Positions 1 to 10,735 of a stretch of DNA of 43,115 bases are shown here, piece after piece. The DNA comes from Alphaproteobacteria bacterium MarineAlpha6_Bin4. Its GTDB lineage: Bacteria > Pseudomonadota > Alphaproteobacteria > GCA-002720895. The position numbers and the translations under genes were made by a program. The DNA is taken from assembly GCA_002937775.1 (NCBI GenBank), contig PTKO01000007.1, positions 1 through 43,115 on the forward strand, read 5' to 3'. The notes under the pieces were generated by a model. The model saw only the letters and a list, made by a program, of their open reading frames with translations. It had not been told where the DNA came from and did not search any database. The stretch's first letter is position 1. Each line of letters opens with the position of its first letter.

Positions 1-14
1 TGTTAATAAATTAG

Positions 15-428
15 AAAAAAAAAAAAAATTATTTTGATTATTTTATATTATTACAACCAACATCACCAAGGTTAGTTACTGATATTGATAAGTCTCTAAA
101 TGAATTAATAAAATCAAATTTTGACTCTTTAATTTCAGTTCATAAAGTTGAAGATTCACATCCTGCAAGGATGTATAAAATAAAAAATAAAAAACTTTAT
201 TCTTTAAATAAAAGGTACGAGCATTATAATCGCCAAGATTTGCCGGATATTTTTCATAGAAATGGAGCTATATACGCTATTAAATATAAAGAATTAAAAA
301 AATTTAAAACATTTTTTTTAAATAAATGCATGCCGTATATTATGCCGATAAGTAAGTCAATTACACTTGATACAGAAATGGATTTTTGCATCGCTGAAGC
401 TATTTGTAAAAAAAATAAATTTTTATAA
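15..428 (+). CDS. NeuA-like acylneuraminate/sugar-acid cytidylyltransferase, C-terminal part; reading frame extends upstream of ORF-track start to about position 15 and is broken at a poly-A tract
   Basis: Frame-3 translation upstream of 171 reads KKKKNYFDYFILLQPTSPRLVTDIDKSLNELIKSNFDSLISVHKVEDSHPARMYKIKN..., containing the LLQPTSP motif of NeuA-type cytidylyltransferases. Confidence 0.75.
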   Translation, partial: KKKKNYFDYFILLQPTSPRLVTDIDKSLNELIKSNFDSLISVHKVEDSHPARMYKIKNKKLYSLNKRYEHYNRQDLPDIFHRNGAIYAIKYKELKKFKTFFLNKCMPYIMPISKSITLDTEMDFCIAEAICKKNKFL

Positions 429-436
429 AGAAAGTT

Positions 437-1387
437 TTGAAAATGAAATTAATTTGCCCAGATCCTGATCTTTTTAGCCCAGAAATAATTAGAAAAGTAA
501 AGAAAAGCTATCATTGTTATATAAAAGAATTATCCCAAGAAAATCTTAATAAAATTGGAAGCAAATATGACATAATTTTAACAAGATTCTCAAAATATAT
601 TGGTAAGGAAATAATGTGTAAAAATACAATGGTAAAATATATTTTAACTCCAGTTACCGGTTTAAATCATATAGATACAAAATTAGCTAAAAAAAAAAAT
701 ATTAAAATTATTTATTTAAAAGATAAAAAATTCCTAAAAAATGTAACCGCTACAGCAGAACACACATGGCTATTAATACTTGCTGCAATTAGAAAATTAA
801 TACCAGCTGTAAATAGTGTCAAAAGAAATAAATGGACTCCGATTGGTTTTAAGGGACAGGAATTGCAAGGAAAAAATATTGGAATAATTGGTTTTGGTAG
901 ATTAGGAAAAAAAATCGGAAAGTACGCTAAAGCTTTTGGAATGAATGTTTTTTTTTACGACAAGTATGTTAAAAAAAAAAAGGGTTATAGAAAAATATCA
1001 TCATTAAAATCACTTATAAAAAAGTCCAATGTCATTTCTATAAATTCATCAATGACAAATGAAACATATCATATGATTAACAAAAAAAATCTTTCAGGAA
1101 TAAGAAAAAATTCAATAATAATAAATACTTCAAGAGGGGAGATAATAAATTCTAAAGATTTGTGTGAAATTTTAAAAAAAAGAAAAGTGTATGCAGCTGT
1201 TGATTTAATTGAAAAAGAAAATTTTTTTTACAAAAAAAAGAGTGATCCTTTAATTAATTATGCTAAGAAAAATAAAAATTTATTAATAACACCTCACATA
1301 GGTGGTTTTACAGAAGAGTCAGTTAAAAAAACGGATATTTTTATATTTGAAAAATTTAAGTCTTTATTAACTTCATCAAAATCATAA
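437..1387 (+). CDS. D-isomer-specific 2-hydroxyacid dehydrogenase (phosphoglycerate-dehydrogenase-like)
   Basis: GKNIGIIGFGRLGKKIGKYAKAFGM NAD-binding motif, NTSRGEIIN, PHIGG. Confidence 0.85.
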   Translation: MKMKLICPDPDLFSPEIIRKVKKSYHCYIKELSQENLNKIGSKYDIILTRFSKYIGKEIMCKNTMVKYILTPVTGLNHIDTKLAKKKNIKIIYLKDKKFLKNVTATAEHTWLLILAAIRKLIPAVNSVKRNKWTPIGFKGQELQGKNIGIIGFGRLGKKIGKYAKAFGMNVFFYDKYVKKKKGYRKISSLKSLIKKSNVISINSSMTNETYHMINKKNLSGIRKNSIIINTSRGEIINSKDLCEILKKRKVYAAVDLIEKENFFYKKKSDPLINYAKKNKNLLITPHIGGFTEESVKKTDIFIFEKFKSLLTSSKS

Positions 1388-1392
1388 AAAAT

Positions 1393-2799
1393 ATGAATCT
1401 AAAAAAATTAATAAACTTTCCCTTTTATTTTATAATTTTTATTTCTTTTTTAATTTTTCTTTTAGGTTTTAACAATTTAAAGAATATAGCCTTATACTCA
1501 TATTTTTTATTCTTTATTTCTTTTATATTAATTTTTACAAGTTTTTATTATTTAAAATTTTCAAATTTTGAGAATAAGATTAATTTTTTTACAGTTATTT
1601 TATTTACTTATATTACTTTATCGATTATTAACTTTTTTATAATTCTCAATAATTATTATAACCCCAGCCAATTAAAAGAAAAGCAAATGAGAATTGAAAA
1701 AGCCAATGAACTAGGAATTGAGTTTGATAAAAGAACTAGATTACAAGTAATTGAAGATTATAGAAAAAATAATAAAGAAACTTATGGAGTTATTCTTCCT
1801 AGCCTGTTTAGCCAGCAATATATTAAAAAAAATTTGTTTCCATTATCCGGTATTTCCAATGTCTTTACAGTTTATGGCAACGAAACAGGCGAATATTTAG
1901 TTTATAAAAGTGATAGGTATGGTTTTAATAATGAAGATTATGTTTATGATCAAAATGAAATTGATTTTTTAATTATCGGCGACTCTTTTGCACATGGTGC
2001 CAATGTTAAGAACGGGAATGATGTTGCAAGTATTTTAAGAAAAAAAGGTTATTCGGCAGTTACTATTGGTATGGGTGCAAACGGGCCATTGACTGAATTA
2101 GCATCAATGGTTGAATATGGTGTAGAACTTAAACCAAAAATAATATTATGGTTTCTTTTTTCAAATGATTTAAACGACTTAGTTAGAGAACTACAGAATC
2201 CTATATTAAAAAATTATTTATCTAATGAAAATTTTAATCAAGATTTAATAAATAAACAAAAAGAAATAGATTTGATGTTAAAAGAAATTCATGAGATTAA
2301 AATTTCTGAATTTAAAGAAAATGAAAAGAGATTTTTTAAAACCTCTTATAACCCAAATAAATTTTTCTCAAAAAATAATTTAAAAAAATTTTTTACCTTA
2401 TATGAAATAAGAGCGTTGCTAAATATTGATAAGGGATCTTTTAAAAAAGAAAATAAAGTAACAAATTACACTAGAGAAAATTTTAAAAAAATATTTAAAA
2501 AAGCATGCTCTATAGCAGACAAAAATAATTCACAACTTTTCATTGTAAATTTACCTTCTTACGAATCTTTAGATAATGGTAAAAGTTTTAAGAATGATTT
2601 TATTAAGTCTTTTATAAAAAACTTTTTTGTTGAAGTAATTGATTTTGGTGATTTTCTCCTATTACAAAATGATTTTAGAGTTTTTTTTCCTCTTAAAATG
2701 ATTGGGCACTATACAAGAGAAGGTTATGAAAATTTATCAAATATTATTTTAGATAAAACTATTTTAAATGAAAGTGTTGGTGGGTGCGAGAAGAGTTGA
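1393..2799 (+). CDS. Membrane-anchored SGNH/GDSL-hydrolase-like protein
   Basis: N-terminal hydrophobic segments, then LIIGDSFAHGANV block and C-terminal IGHYTREGY; 3' end overlaps tRNA on opposite strand. Confidence 0.6.
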   Translation: MNLKKLINFPFYFIIFISFLIFLLGFNNLKNIALYSYFLFFISFILIFTSFYYLKFSNFENKINFFTVILFTYITLSIINFFIILNNYYNPSQLKEKQMRIEKANELGIEFDKRTRLQVIEDYRKNNKETYGVILPSLFSQQYIKKNLFPLSGISNVFTVYGNETGEYLVYKSDRYGFNNEDYVYDQNEIDFLIIGDSFAHGANVKNGNDVASILRKKGYSAVTIGMGANGPLTELASMVEYGVELKPKIILWFLFSNDLNDLVRELQNPILKNYLSNENFNQDLINKQKEIDLMLKEIHEIKISEFKENEKRFFKTSYNPNKFFSKNNLKKFFTLYEIRALLNIDKGSFKKENKVTNYTRENFKKIFKKACSIADKNNSQLFIVNLPSYESLDNGKSFKNDFIKSFIKNFFVEVIDFGDFLLLQNDFRVFFPLKMIGHYTREGYENLSNIILDKTILNESVGGCEKS

Positions 2800-2852
2800 A
2801 CTTCCGACCCCTACGATGTCAACGTAGTGCTCTACCACTGAGCTACGCACCC
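2778..2852 (-). tRNA. tRNA-Val (anticodon GAC), CCA encoded
   Basis: Reverse complement GGGTGCGTAGCTCAGTGGTAGAGCACTACGTTGACATCGTAGGGGTCGGAAGTTCAACTCTTCTCGCACCCACCA folds as a cloverleaf: 7-bp acceptor stem, CTACG-TTGACAT-CGTAG anticodon arm, TTCAACT T-loop. Confidence 0.93.
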
Positions 2853-2947
2853 TAAAGAAACAATGATATGGTATTGTATTGTTAAAAGAAACAAAAACAT
2901 TATATTAAAAATTATATATTAAATATTAAAATTAAAATTTACTAAAA

Positions 2948-3865
2948 ATGGCAATTTCAACTTCATTTCCTACACTAACAAGCGGTATATCTCAGTATTT
3001 ATCTACCATAGCTAAATATCCAATTTTAAATGAAAAGGAAGAATATATGCTTGCAAAAAGATGGCAAACTAAGGGAGATACTAAAGCTGCAAGAAAACTT
3101 ATTACAAGTCATTTAAGACTTGTAGCAAAAATAGCATTTGGTTATAGAGGATATAAACTTCCCATAGAAGATCTGATTTCTGAAGGTAATGTTGGTCTAA
3201 TGAAAGCTGTTAAAAAGTTTGATCCTGAAAGAGGATTTAGATTATCAACATATTCAATATGGTGGATAAAAGCTAGTATTAATGAATTTATTCTGAACTC
3301 ATGGTCTTTAGTTAAATTGGGAACTACCGCAGCCCAAAAAAAACTTTTTTTTAATTTACAAAAGCTTAAAAATCAAATGAACCAAATAGAAAAAGGTGAA
3401 CTACCTAATGAAATAGTAAAAAAAATAGCAAAAAAATTAGAAGTAAAAGAAACTGAAGTTGTTGAAATGAACAGAAGGTTAAGTGGCCCTGAAAAATCTT
3501 TAAATGCACCTATTTCTGATGAAGATGAGTCTGAAGCAATTGATATGTTAAAAAGTAATGAAGAAAACCAGGAAAAAAAACTATACAAATTGGATGAAAA
3601 GAATAAAAGAAAAGAATTGCTTATTAAAGCACTAGGTTGTTTGAATGAACGTGAAAAAAACATATTTATTAAAAGATGTTTGAATGATCCTCCTTCTACA
3701 CTTGAAAAATTAAGTAAACTTTACAAAGTATCTAGGGAGAGAATAAGACAAATAGAGGTAAGGGCTTTTGAAAAAGTAAGAAAATTAGTGCTAGATACTG
3801 CAATATCCGAAAGTAAAGAAAACTTGTTTGAAGAAAAAAAATTACCCTTACCACTTGAAAAATAA
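2948..3865 (+). CDS. rpoH: RNA polymerase sigma-32 (heat shock sigma factor)
   Basis: sigma-70 family regions 2 and 4; LITSHLRLVAKIAFGYRGYKLPIEDLISEGNVGLMKAVKKFDPERGFRLSTYSIWWIKASINEFILNSWSLVKLGTTAAQKKLFF is RpoH-typical. Confidence 0.93.
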   Translation: MAISTSFPTLTSGISQYLSTIAKYPILNEKEEYMLAKRWQTKGDTKAARKLITSHLRLVAKIAFGYRGYKLPIEDLISEGNVGLMKAVKKFDPERGFRLSTYSIWWIKASINEFILNSWSLVKLGTTAAQKKLFFNLQKLKNQMNQIEKGELPNEIVKKIAKKLEVKETEVVEMNRRLSGPEKSLNAPISDEDESEAIDMLKSNEENQEKKLYKLDEKNKRKELLIKALGCLNEREKNIFIKRCLNDPPSTLEKLSKLYKVSRERIRQIEVRAFEKVRKLVLDTAISESKENLFEEKKLPLPLEK

Positions 3866-3882
3866 TTTATTTAATACTATAT
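3854..3882 (+). promoter_or_regulatory. Candidate sigma-32-type promoter for groESL (CTTGAAA ... ACTATAT), -35 inside 3' end of rpoH
   Basis: CTTGAAA at 3854-3860 exactly matches the classical heat-shock -35; CTATAT at 3877-3882 partly matches the -10 (CCCCATNT); located upstream of groES start at 3924. Confidence 0.5.
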
Positions 3883-3923
3883 TTCTGCGTATTAAAAAGT
3901 AATAAAGTTTTTTGTAAAAATTT

Positions 3924-4211
3924 ATGAAGTTTAAACCCTTACACGATAAGATTTTAGTCAAAACATTAGAAAATACAGAAAAAACAAAAGGTGGAATTAT
4001 TATACCTGACACCGCTAAAGAAAAACCTTCTGAAGGAGAAGTTGTTGCTGTTGGACCAGGAGCAATTAATAATGAAGGAAAAAGAAACACATTAGATGTT
4101 AAAGAAGGCGATAAAATACTTTTTAGTAAATATTCTGGAGATGAAGTAAAAATTGACGGCCAAGATCTTATTATAATTAAAGAAGAAGACGTTATTGGAA
4201 TTTTAAATTAA
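3924..4211 (+). CDS. groES: Co-chaperonin GroES
   Basis: [46 protein letters not shown]. Confidence 0.97.
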   Translation: MKFKPLHDKILVKTLENTEKTKGGIIIPDTAKEKPSEGEVVAVGPGAINNEGKRNTLDVKEGDKILFSKYSGDEVKIDGQDLIIIKEEDVIGILN

Positions 4212-5907
<1,696 letters not shown>

Positions 5908-5909
<2 letters not shown>

Positions 5910-5935
5910 AAAAAGGTCTTTAATTACTTTTTTTT
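5908..5935. terminator. Possible A/T-only bidirectional hairpin between convergent groEL and kdsB
   Basis: aaaaaaag-loop-cttttttt spanning the two stop codons; all-A/T stem so weak. Confidence 0.25.
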
Positions 5936-6669
5936 AAAAATTTCTCAATTTTTTTTATATCATTTGGGTAGTCAACAGCAAAAAAACTATCCTTAATTTT
6001 AACACACAAAATTTTTTCTTTATTTTCAACAAATCTCATTTGTTCAAGACTTTCTGATATTTCTGATGGGCTCATTTTATAATTATGAAATCTTTTAAGT
6101 GCAGATTTTGTATATGCATACAAACCTATGTGTTTTAGTGGTTTATTTTCTTTTGACTTTAAAGATTCTATTTGAGTCCCTCTATAAAAAATAAAAGCCT
6201 TATTAGGATTACCTGTTTTTTCAAGAAAAACTGTTGTTTTAATATCGTTATATTTAATAAATTTTTTTAAATTTTTAACTTCAGAGTATCCAGTTGCAAT
6301 TTCGTATCCTTTGTTAAAATTTTTTTTTAAACATGAAATAACTTTGTCTATATTTATTGGGTCTATAAGAGGTTCATCTCCTTGAACATTACAATAAATA
6401 TCAAAATTAATCTTTTTAGATACTTCACAAATTCTATCAGTTCCAGTTTTATTATTTTTTGAAGTCATTAATGTTTTAATTCCTGAATTGTCACAAAATT
6501 TTTTAATTTTTTTATTATCTGTAGCAACAATTACATCTTGTGCTAATTTTGATAAACTAGCTTTTTCCCAGACATATTTTATAACCTCTTTTCCACAGAT
6601 TTTAGCCAGGGGCTTTCCAGGAAATCTTGTTGAATTCCATCTAGCAGGTATAACAATTGCAACTTTCAT
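5920..6669 (-). CDS. kdsB: 3-deoxy-manno-octulosonate cytidylyltransferase
   Basis: MKVAIVIPARWNSTRFPGKPLAKICGKEVIKYVWEKA ... YCNVQGDEPLIDP. Confidence 0.93.
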   Translation of the reverse strand: MKVAIVIPARWNSTRFPGKPLAKICGKEVIKYVWEKASLSKLAQDVIVATDNKKIKKFCDNSGIKTLMTSKNNKTGTDRICEVSKKINFDIYCNVQGDEPLIDPINIDKVISCLKKNFNKGYEIATGYSEVKNLKKFIKYNDIKTTVFLEKTGNPNKAFIFYRGTQIESLKSKENKPLKHIGLYAYTKSALKRFHNYKMSPSEISESLEQMRFVENKEKILCVKIKDSFFAVDYPNDIKKIEKFLKKSN

Positions 6670-6683
6670 TATTCAATTTAATA

Positions 6684-7481
6684 TTAAAACGGTGGGTAAT
6701 ATCTATTAGCAAAAGAATGTAATAATTTGTTTAAATAATCATAAGTTAAATAATATTTAAAGTATTTTAAAGATATTCCTCTATTTTTACCATTAACTAA
6801 ACTTGTTGAAAATGACAAATGCTTACTACTAGCTTTATGTTCCCAAGAGATAAATTGTTTAAAAGTTTTTGCTCTATAGCCAACTTGTATAAATGTATTA
6901 CAATGACTCAAGATTTTTTCATTTAAAATTTTATCTTTTTTAGTTGTATCTATTTCCAAACCATTTTTATCAAATTTTGAATATTTTTTACGAATTCTAA
7001 CTGGTCCATTAGATGCTACGATTACGTCAAAAAAAGCTTTGGGATTTTTTTTAAAAAAACTTTTAAAATCATCACATATAAAATTAACTTCAGGGAATAG
7101 AGTTTTTGCGTTATATATTGCTTCTTTATTTTTATCAAGACCCACAGCTTTTTTTTTTGTTGAATCATTCATAATCCATGTACTTAAACCAAAACCACAG
7201 CCAATTTCTAATAAGCTTTTAGGTGGATTAACATCTAGATAATCAAACACTGCATGATAATTCTCACAGATCCATTTAATAGCATTAGGAGGGCCTGTTA
7301 ACGGATTATGAGGAGAAAATGAATATTTAGAAAATTTAAAATTTTTGTTAACACTTCTATCTCTAATAAATACAGAAAATGATTTTTTTGATCCTAAGTT
7401 TCTGTAAAAAAAATTTATTTTCTCTAATTTCTTAAATTTTTTAAATAAAATTTTTACATATATTCTGCTTAAAACGGACAT
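6684..7481 (-). CDS. Class I SAM-dependent methyltransferase
   Basis: SLLEIGCGFGLSTWIMNDSTKKKAVGLDKN motif I. Confidence 0.75.
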   Translation of the reverse strand: MSVLSRIYVKILFKKFKKLEKINFFYRNLGSKKSFSVFIRDRSVNKNFKFSKYSFSPHNPLTGPPNAIKWICENYHAVFDYLDVNPPKSLLEIGCGFGLSTWIMNDSTKKKAVGLDKNKEAIYNAKTLFPEVNFICDDFKSFFKKNPKAFFDVIVASNGPVRIRKKYSKFDKNGLEIDTTKKDKILNEKILSHCNTFIQVGYRAKTFKQFISWEHKASSKHLSFSTSLVNGKNRGISLKYFKYYLTYDYLNKLLHSFANRYYPPF

Positions 7482-7586
7482 TTTTTAACAAGCATAATTA
7501 ATTAACTAATTATTTATTTATTATTTATTATTTTAAAAATATATAATTATATATATATTTAATTTCAAAGCTTTAATTATTTATAA

Positions 7587-7715
7587 ATGAGTAAAACTAT
7601 ATACATTATTTTAATAGTTATCTTTCTTGTTTTTTTAATAGGTATAATTTTGTTAAAAAAAAGATCGTCAAAAAAAAGAGGAAATTCTTCTGACGACATA
7701 TATCCTCTATACTAA
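7587..7715 (+). CDS. Small putative single-pass membrane protein (42 aa), not in ORF track
   Basis: ATG...TAA encodes MSKTIYIILIVIFLVFLIGIILLKKRSSKKRGNSSDDIYPLY: one hydrophobic helix followed by a basic segment. Confidence 0.45.
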   Translation: MSKTIYIILIVIFLVFLIGIILLKKRSSKKRGNSSDDIYPLY

Positions 7716-7759
7716 ATTTAATTTTGTAAAAAAAAATAAAATTAAAAAAATATTTATCT

Positions 7760-8782
7760 GTGACTTATAAAAATTTCTTAGAAAAAGCAAAAACAATTTT
7801 AGATATAATTAAGGATTCTAAGAAAGAATTTTATAATCAATATTATATTTACGACAATGAACTAGGTTGGGATATAAAGAAAAATTCAAAGCATAACAGC
7901 TTGCCTTATAATTCAGATGCATACGGAAATAGAAAAATTAACAATTTTAAAAGTTCAAAAAAAAATAAAATCGTAATAATAGGAGATTCTATGGTTCATG
8001 GTGATGAAGTTGGTGATAATGAGACTTGGGGTTTCTTTTTATCAAAAAAATTAAAAAAAACAAATTTAATTAATTTAGGAGTTTCTGGTTATGGAAATGA
8101 TCAAGCGTACTTAAGATTCAAAAGATTTTTAAAGAAAACAAAAGTTAAAATTGCAATTTTTTGTTTTAACTCAGGAAATGAATTAAGAAATATTAATATT
8201 CAAAGACTATTTTTGAATAACAAAGGTCAGTTTGTTTATTTAAAGCCAAGATTTATAAATAAAGGAAATAAAATCAAACTAATAAAAATTCCAAAAAATA
8301 AAGAAAAAGATTATTATTTATTTCTAAAAAGTAAAAAAGTGAAAGAACATTTAAAGAAATATGATTTCTTTTACCCTAATTTCTTTAAAAATATTTTAAA
8401 AAAAATTTTAAAAACTTTAAGTTATAGTTTTTCTTATAATCATTATCTTTTATTAAGTAGAAACAATGCTTTAAATATAACATTTAGAATTTTTATTCTT
8501 TTTATTTCGTTATGTAAAAAAAATAAAATAATTCCAATTATTTTGTTCTTACCAAAACTAAGTGGTAATTTTAAAAGTGAAAAAAATTTAATTTATTTAA
8601 AAGAAAAATTAGAAGAAAAAAAAATAAATACTTTTTATCCAAGGGATATTTTTTTTAATAATGAAGGAAAAGTTATTAAAAAATATTTTTGTGATAAAAA
8701 CCACTACTCTAAAAATGGTGGCAAAGTTTTAGCAGAAACAATATATAACTATATAAGAAAAAAAAATTTTTTTAACATTTAA
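7760..8782 (+). CDS. SGNH-hydrolase-like protein (GTG start)
   Basis: KIVIIGDSMVHGDEVGDNETWG (GDS block), INLGVSGYGNDQAYLRF, C-terminal DKNHYSKNGGKVLAETI. Confidence 0.65.
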   Translation: MTYKNFLEKAKTILDIIKDSKKEFYNQYYIYDNELGWDIKKNSKHNSLPYNSDAYGNRKINNFKSSKKNKIVIIGDSMVHGDEVGDNETWGFFLSKKLKKTNLINLGVSGYGNDQAYLRFKRFLKKTKVKIAIFCFNSGNELRNINIQRLFLNNKGQFVYLKPRFINKGNKIKLIKIPKNKEKDYYLFLKSKKVKEHLKKYDFFYPNFFKNILKKILKTLSYSFSYNHYLLLSRNNALNITFRIFILFISLCKKNKIIPIILFLPKLSGNFKSEKNLIYLKEKLEEKKINTFYPRDIFFNNEGKVIKKYFCDKNHYSKNGGKVLAETIYNYIRKKNFFNI

Positions 8783-8793
8783 AAAATCAATTA

Positions 8794-9615
8794 ATGAAAA
8801 ATTTTATTAAAAATTTTATAAATTCTAAAACAAACTATAAATTTTTTATAAAAAATTTTACGCAATTAACAGATTTAAAAATTGCGTCTTATGTTGCAAA
8901 ATCAATGAGGCATAGTTTAATTATCAACCCCTACGAAAACAAAAAAAAACTAACTGGTAATACTATAATTTTTTCACCTCATCCTGATGATGAAATTATA
9001 GGGCTAGGGGGTACAATTATTAAACTAATTAAGGATAGATCTAAATTACATTGTATTTATTTTAGTACTGACCGTGAGAGAATTAAGGAATATAAAACAG
9101 TTTCAAAGTTATTAAATTTTTCAACAACTCAGTTAAATTTAAAAATAAATAATTTTGCTATAAATAATAAAAATTTAGATTTAATTGCTAAAGAAATTAA
9201 CTTACGTAATCCAAAAAGAATTTTCTTACCATTTCTATTTGATGATCATGACGATCATAGAAGAGTAAATCAGTTTTTTTTAGAATTATTTAAAAAAAAA
9301 TTAATTTTAAAAAAAGATTTTGAAGTTTGGGGTTATCAAATATATTCCTTTTTTCCAACAAATTTATATGTAGATATCACAAAAAATATAAAAAATAAAA
9401 TTTTTTATTTGAAGAAATATAAATCTCAAGTAAAAAAAAAGAATTTCGTACATCTGGTACTTTCTATGAACGCTTATAATTCTAGATTTATAAATACTTC
9501 AAAAAAATTATATCTTGAGAATTTTTTTGTAGTTCCTTCCAAAGAATATTTTAAATTATGTGAAAAATATTTTAAGACACCTAGAAACTGTTATTACAAT
9601 AAAAACTATTATTAA
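8794..9615 (+). CDS. PIG-L/LmbE-family N-acetylglucosaminyl deacetylase-like protein
   Basis: TIIFSPHPDDEIIGLGGTIIKLI (HPDDE zinc motif), DDHDDHRRVN. Confidence 0.82.
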   Translation: MKNFIKNFINSKTNYKFFIKNFTQLTDLKIASYVAKSMRHSLIINPYENKKKLTGNTIIFSPHPDDEIIGLGGTIIKLIKDRSKLHCIYFSTDRERIKEYKTVSKLLNFSTTQLNLKINNFAINNKNLDLIAKEINLRNPKRIFLPFLFDDHDDHRRVNQFFLELFKKKLILKKDFEVWGYQIYSFFPTNLYVDITKNIKNKIFYLKKYKSQVKKKNFVHLVLSMNAYNSRFINTSKKLYLENFFVVPSKEYFKLCEKYFKTPRNCYYNKNYY

Positions 9616-10735
9616 AAAAAAAATTAAAATTTGTTTTCCTTTTGTAGGGGATAGTATTGGTGGTAGCCATATATCTGCAATAGAATTAATTAAAAAATTA
9701 GATAAAAATTTTTTTTCCCCAATAATCGTATTGCATAAAAAAGGAATTTTATACAATAGATTAATTAGCGATGGTTTAAATCCTAATCATTTAAAAATTA
9801 CAAATTTTGTAGGTAAAAAAAAGGGATTTATTCCAAATTTATTAAGTATTTTAAAAAATACTTTATTAATTACTTCTTATATAAAAAAAAAAGAAATTGA
9901 TATTGTACATTTAAACGACTCAAGCGCAGGATTGTCATGGATATTTCCTACAAAAATTAGTGAAGCAAAATTAATTTGGCATCAAAGAGTTGCGTTTCCA
10001 AAATGGAGACTTTACAAAACTTTATTTTTTTTTACAGAAAAAATAATTTGTATTTCTAAATTTGTTTATAAGACTATTCCTAATTATAGTAAAAAAAAAG
10101 CAACAATAGTCTTTAACCCAATATCCATAAAAAAAATTAAAACCAAAAGTATTAAAAATAATTATTTAAAGATAAAATCTGATTTAGAAAATAAGAAGAT
10201 AAAGAAAATTTTATTTCTTGCTAACATTATTGAAAGTAAAAGGGTTGATTTTTTTATTAAGATTGCTGAAGAAATTATTAAAAAGAAGATTATTAAAAAT
10301 TCTAAATTTTACATAGTGGGTTCGGATAAAAAAAATCTATTAAAAAATAATATTTTTAATAATAAGATAATTTACATCGGCCACGAACCTAACAAAGAGA
10401 TTTTTCTTAAATATTGTGATTTACTTATTGTTACAGCAGAAAATGAAGGTTTTAATAGAACAATTGTGGAAGGAATGCTTTCTAAAATACCTGTAATAGC
10501 TGTTAAATCAGGAGCTCATTCAGAAATTATTAAAAATAATTTTAATGGCTGGCTAGTAAAAAAAAATAATATAAATAATTTTGTTAGCACAGTAACAAAA
10601 GTTTTAAATTTGGAGAAAAACAAATTAAGAAACATTTTAAATAAATCAAAGAATTTAGCTAAGAAAAATTATAATATTTCTAATCATGCCACTAAAATTT
10701 CAGAAATTTACTTTAAATTATTTTCTTCTAAATAA
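9560..10735 (+). CDS. Glycosyltransferase family 4-like (GT-B)
   Basis: FPFVGDSIGGSHISAIELIKKL N-terminus; C-terminal ENEGFNRTIVEGMLSKIPVIAVKSGAHSEII; only start candidate seen is GTG at 9560, inside the preceding gene. Confidence 0.8.
   Translation: MKNILRHLETVITIKTIIKKKIKICFPFVGDSIGGSHISAIELIKKLDKNFFSPIIVLHKKGILYNRLISDGLNPNHLKITNFVGKKKGFIPNLLSILKNTLLITSYIKKKEIDIVHLNDSSAGLSWIFPTKISEAKLIWHQRVAFPKWRLYKTLFFFTEKIICISKFVYKTIPNYSKKKATIVFNPISIKKIKTKSIKNNYLKIKSDLENKKIKKILFLANIIESKRVDFFIKIAEEIIKKKIIKNSKFYIVGSDKKNLLKNNIFNNKIIYIGHEPNKEIFLKYCDLLIVTAENEGFNRTIVEGMLSKIPVIAVKSGAHSEIIKNNFNGWLVKKNNINNFVSTVTKVLNLEKNKLRNILNKSKNLAKKNYNISNHATKISEIYFKLFSSK

Noticed and set aside
3373-3663. Minus-strand ORF antisense to rpoH
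   Set aside because: Low-complexity Phe/Ser-rich translation typical of the antisense of an AT-rich gene; the plus strand clearly encodes RpoH.
3848-4090. Minus-strand ORF antisense to groES
   Set aside because: Fully overlaps the well-supported GroES gene; no recognisable protein.
6488-7242. Plus-strand ORFs 6488-6709 and 7039-7242
   Set aside because: Antisense to kdsB and the methyltransferase; no motif support.
9556-9756. Minus-strand ORF at the PIG-L/GT junction
   Set aside because: Antisense to recognised coding sequence; hydrophobic low-complexity translation only.
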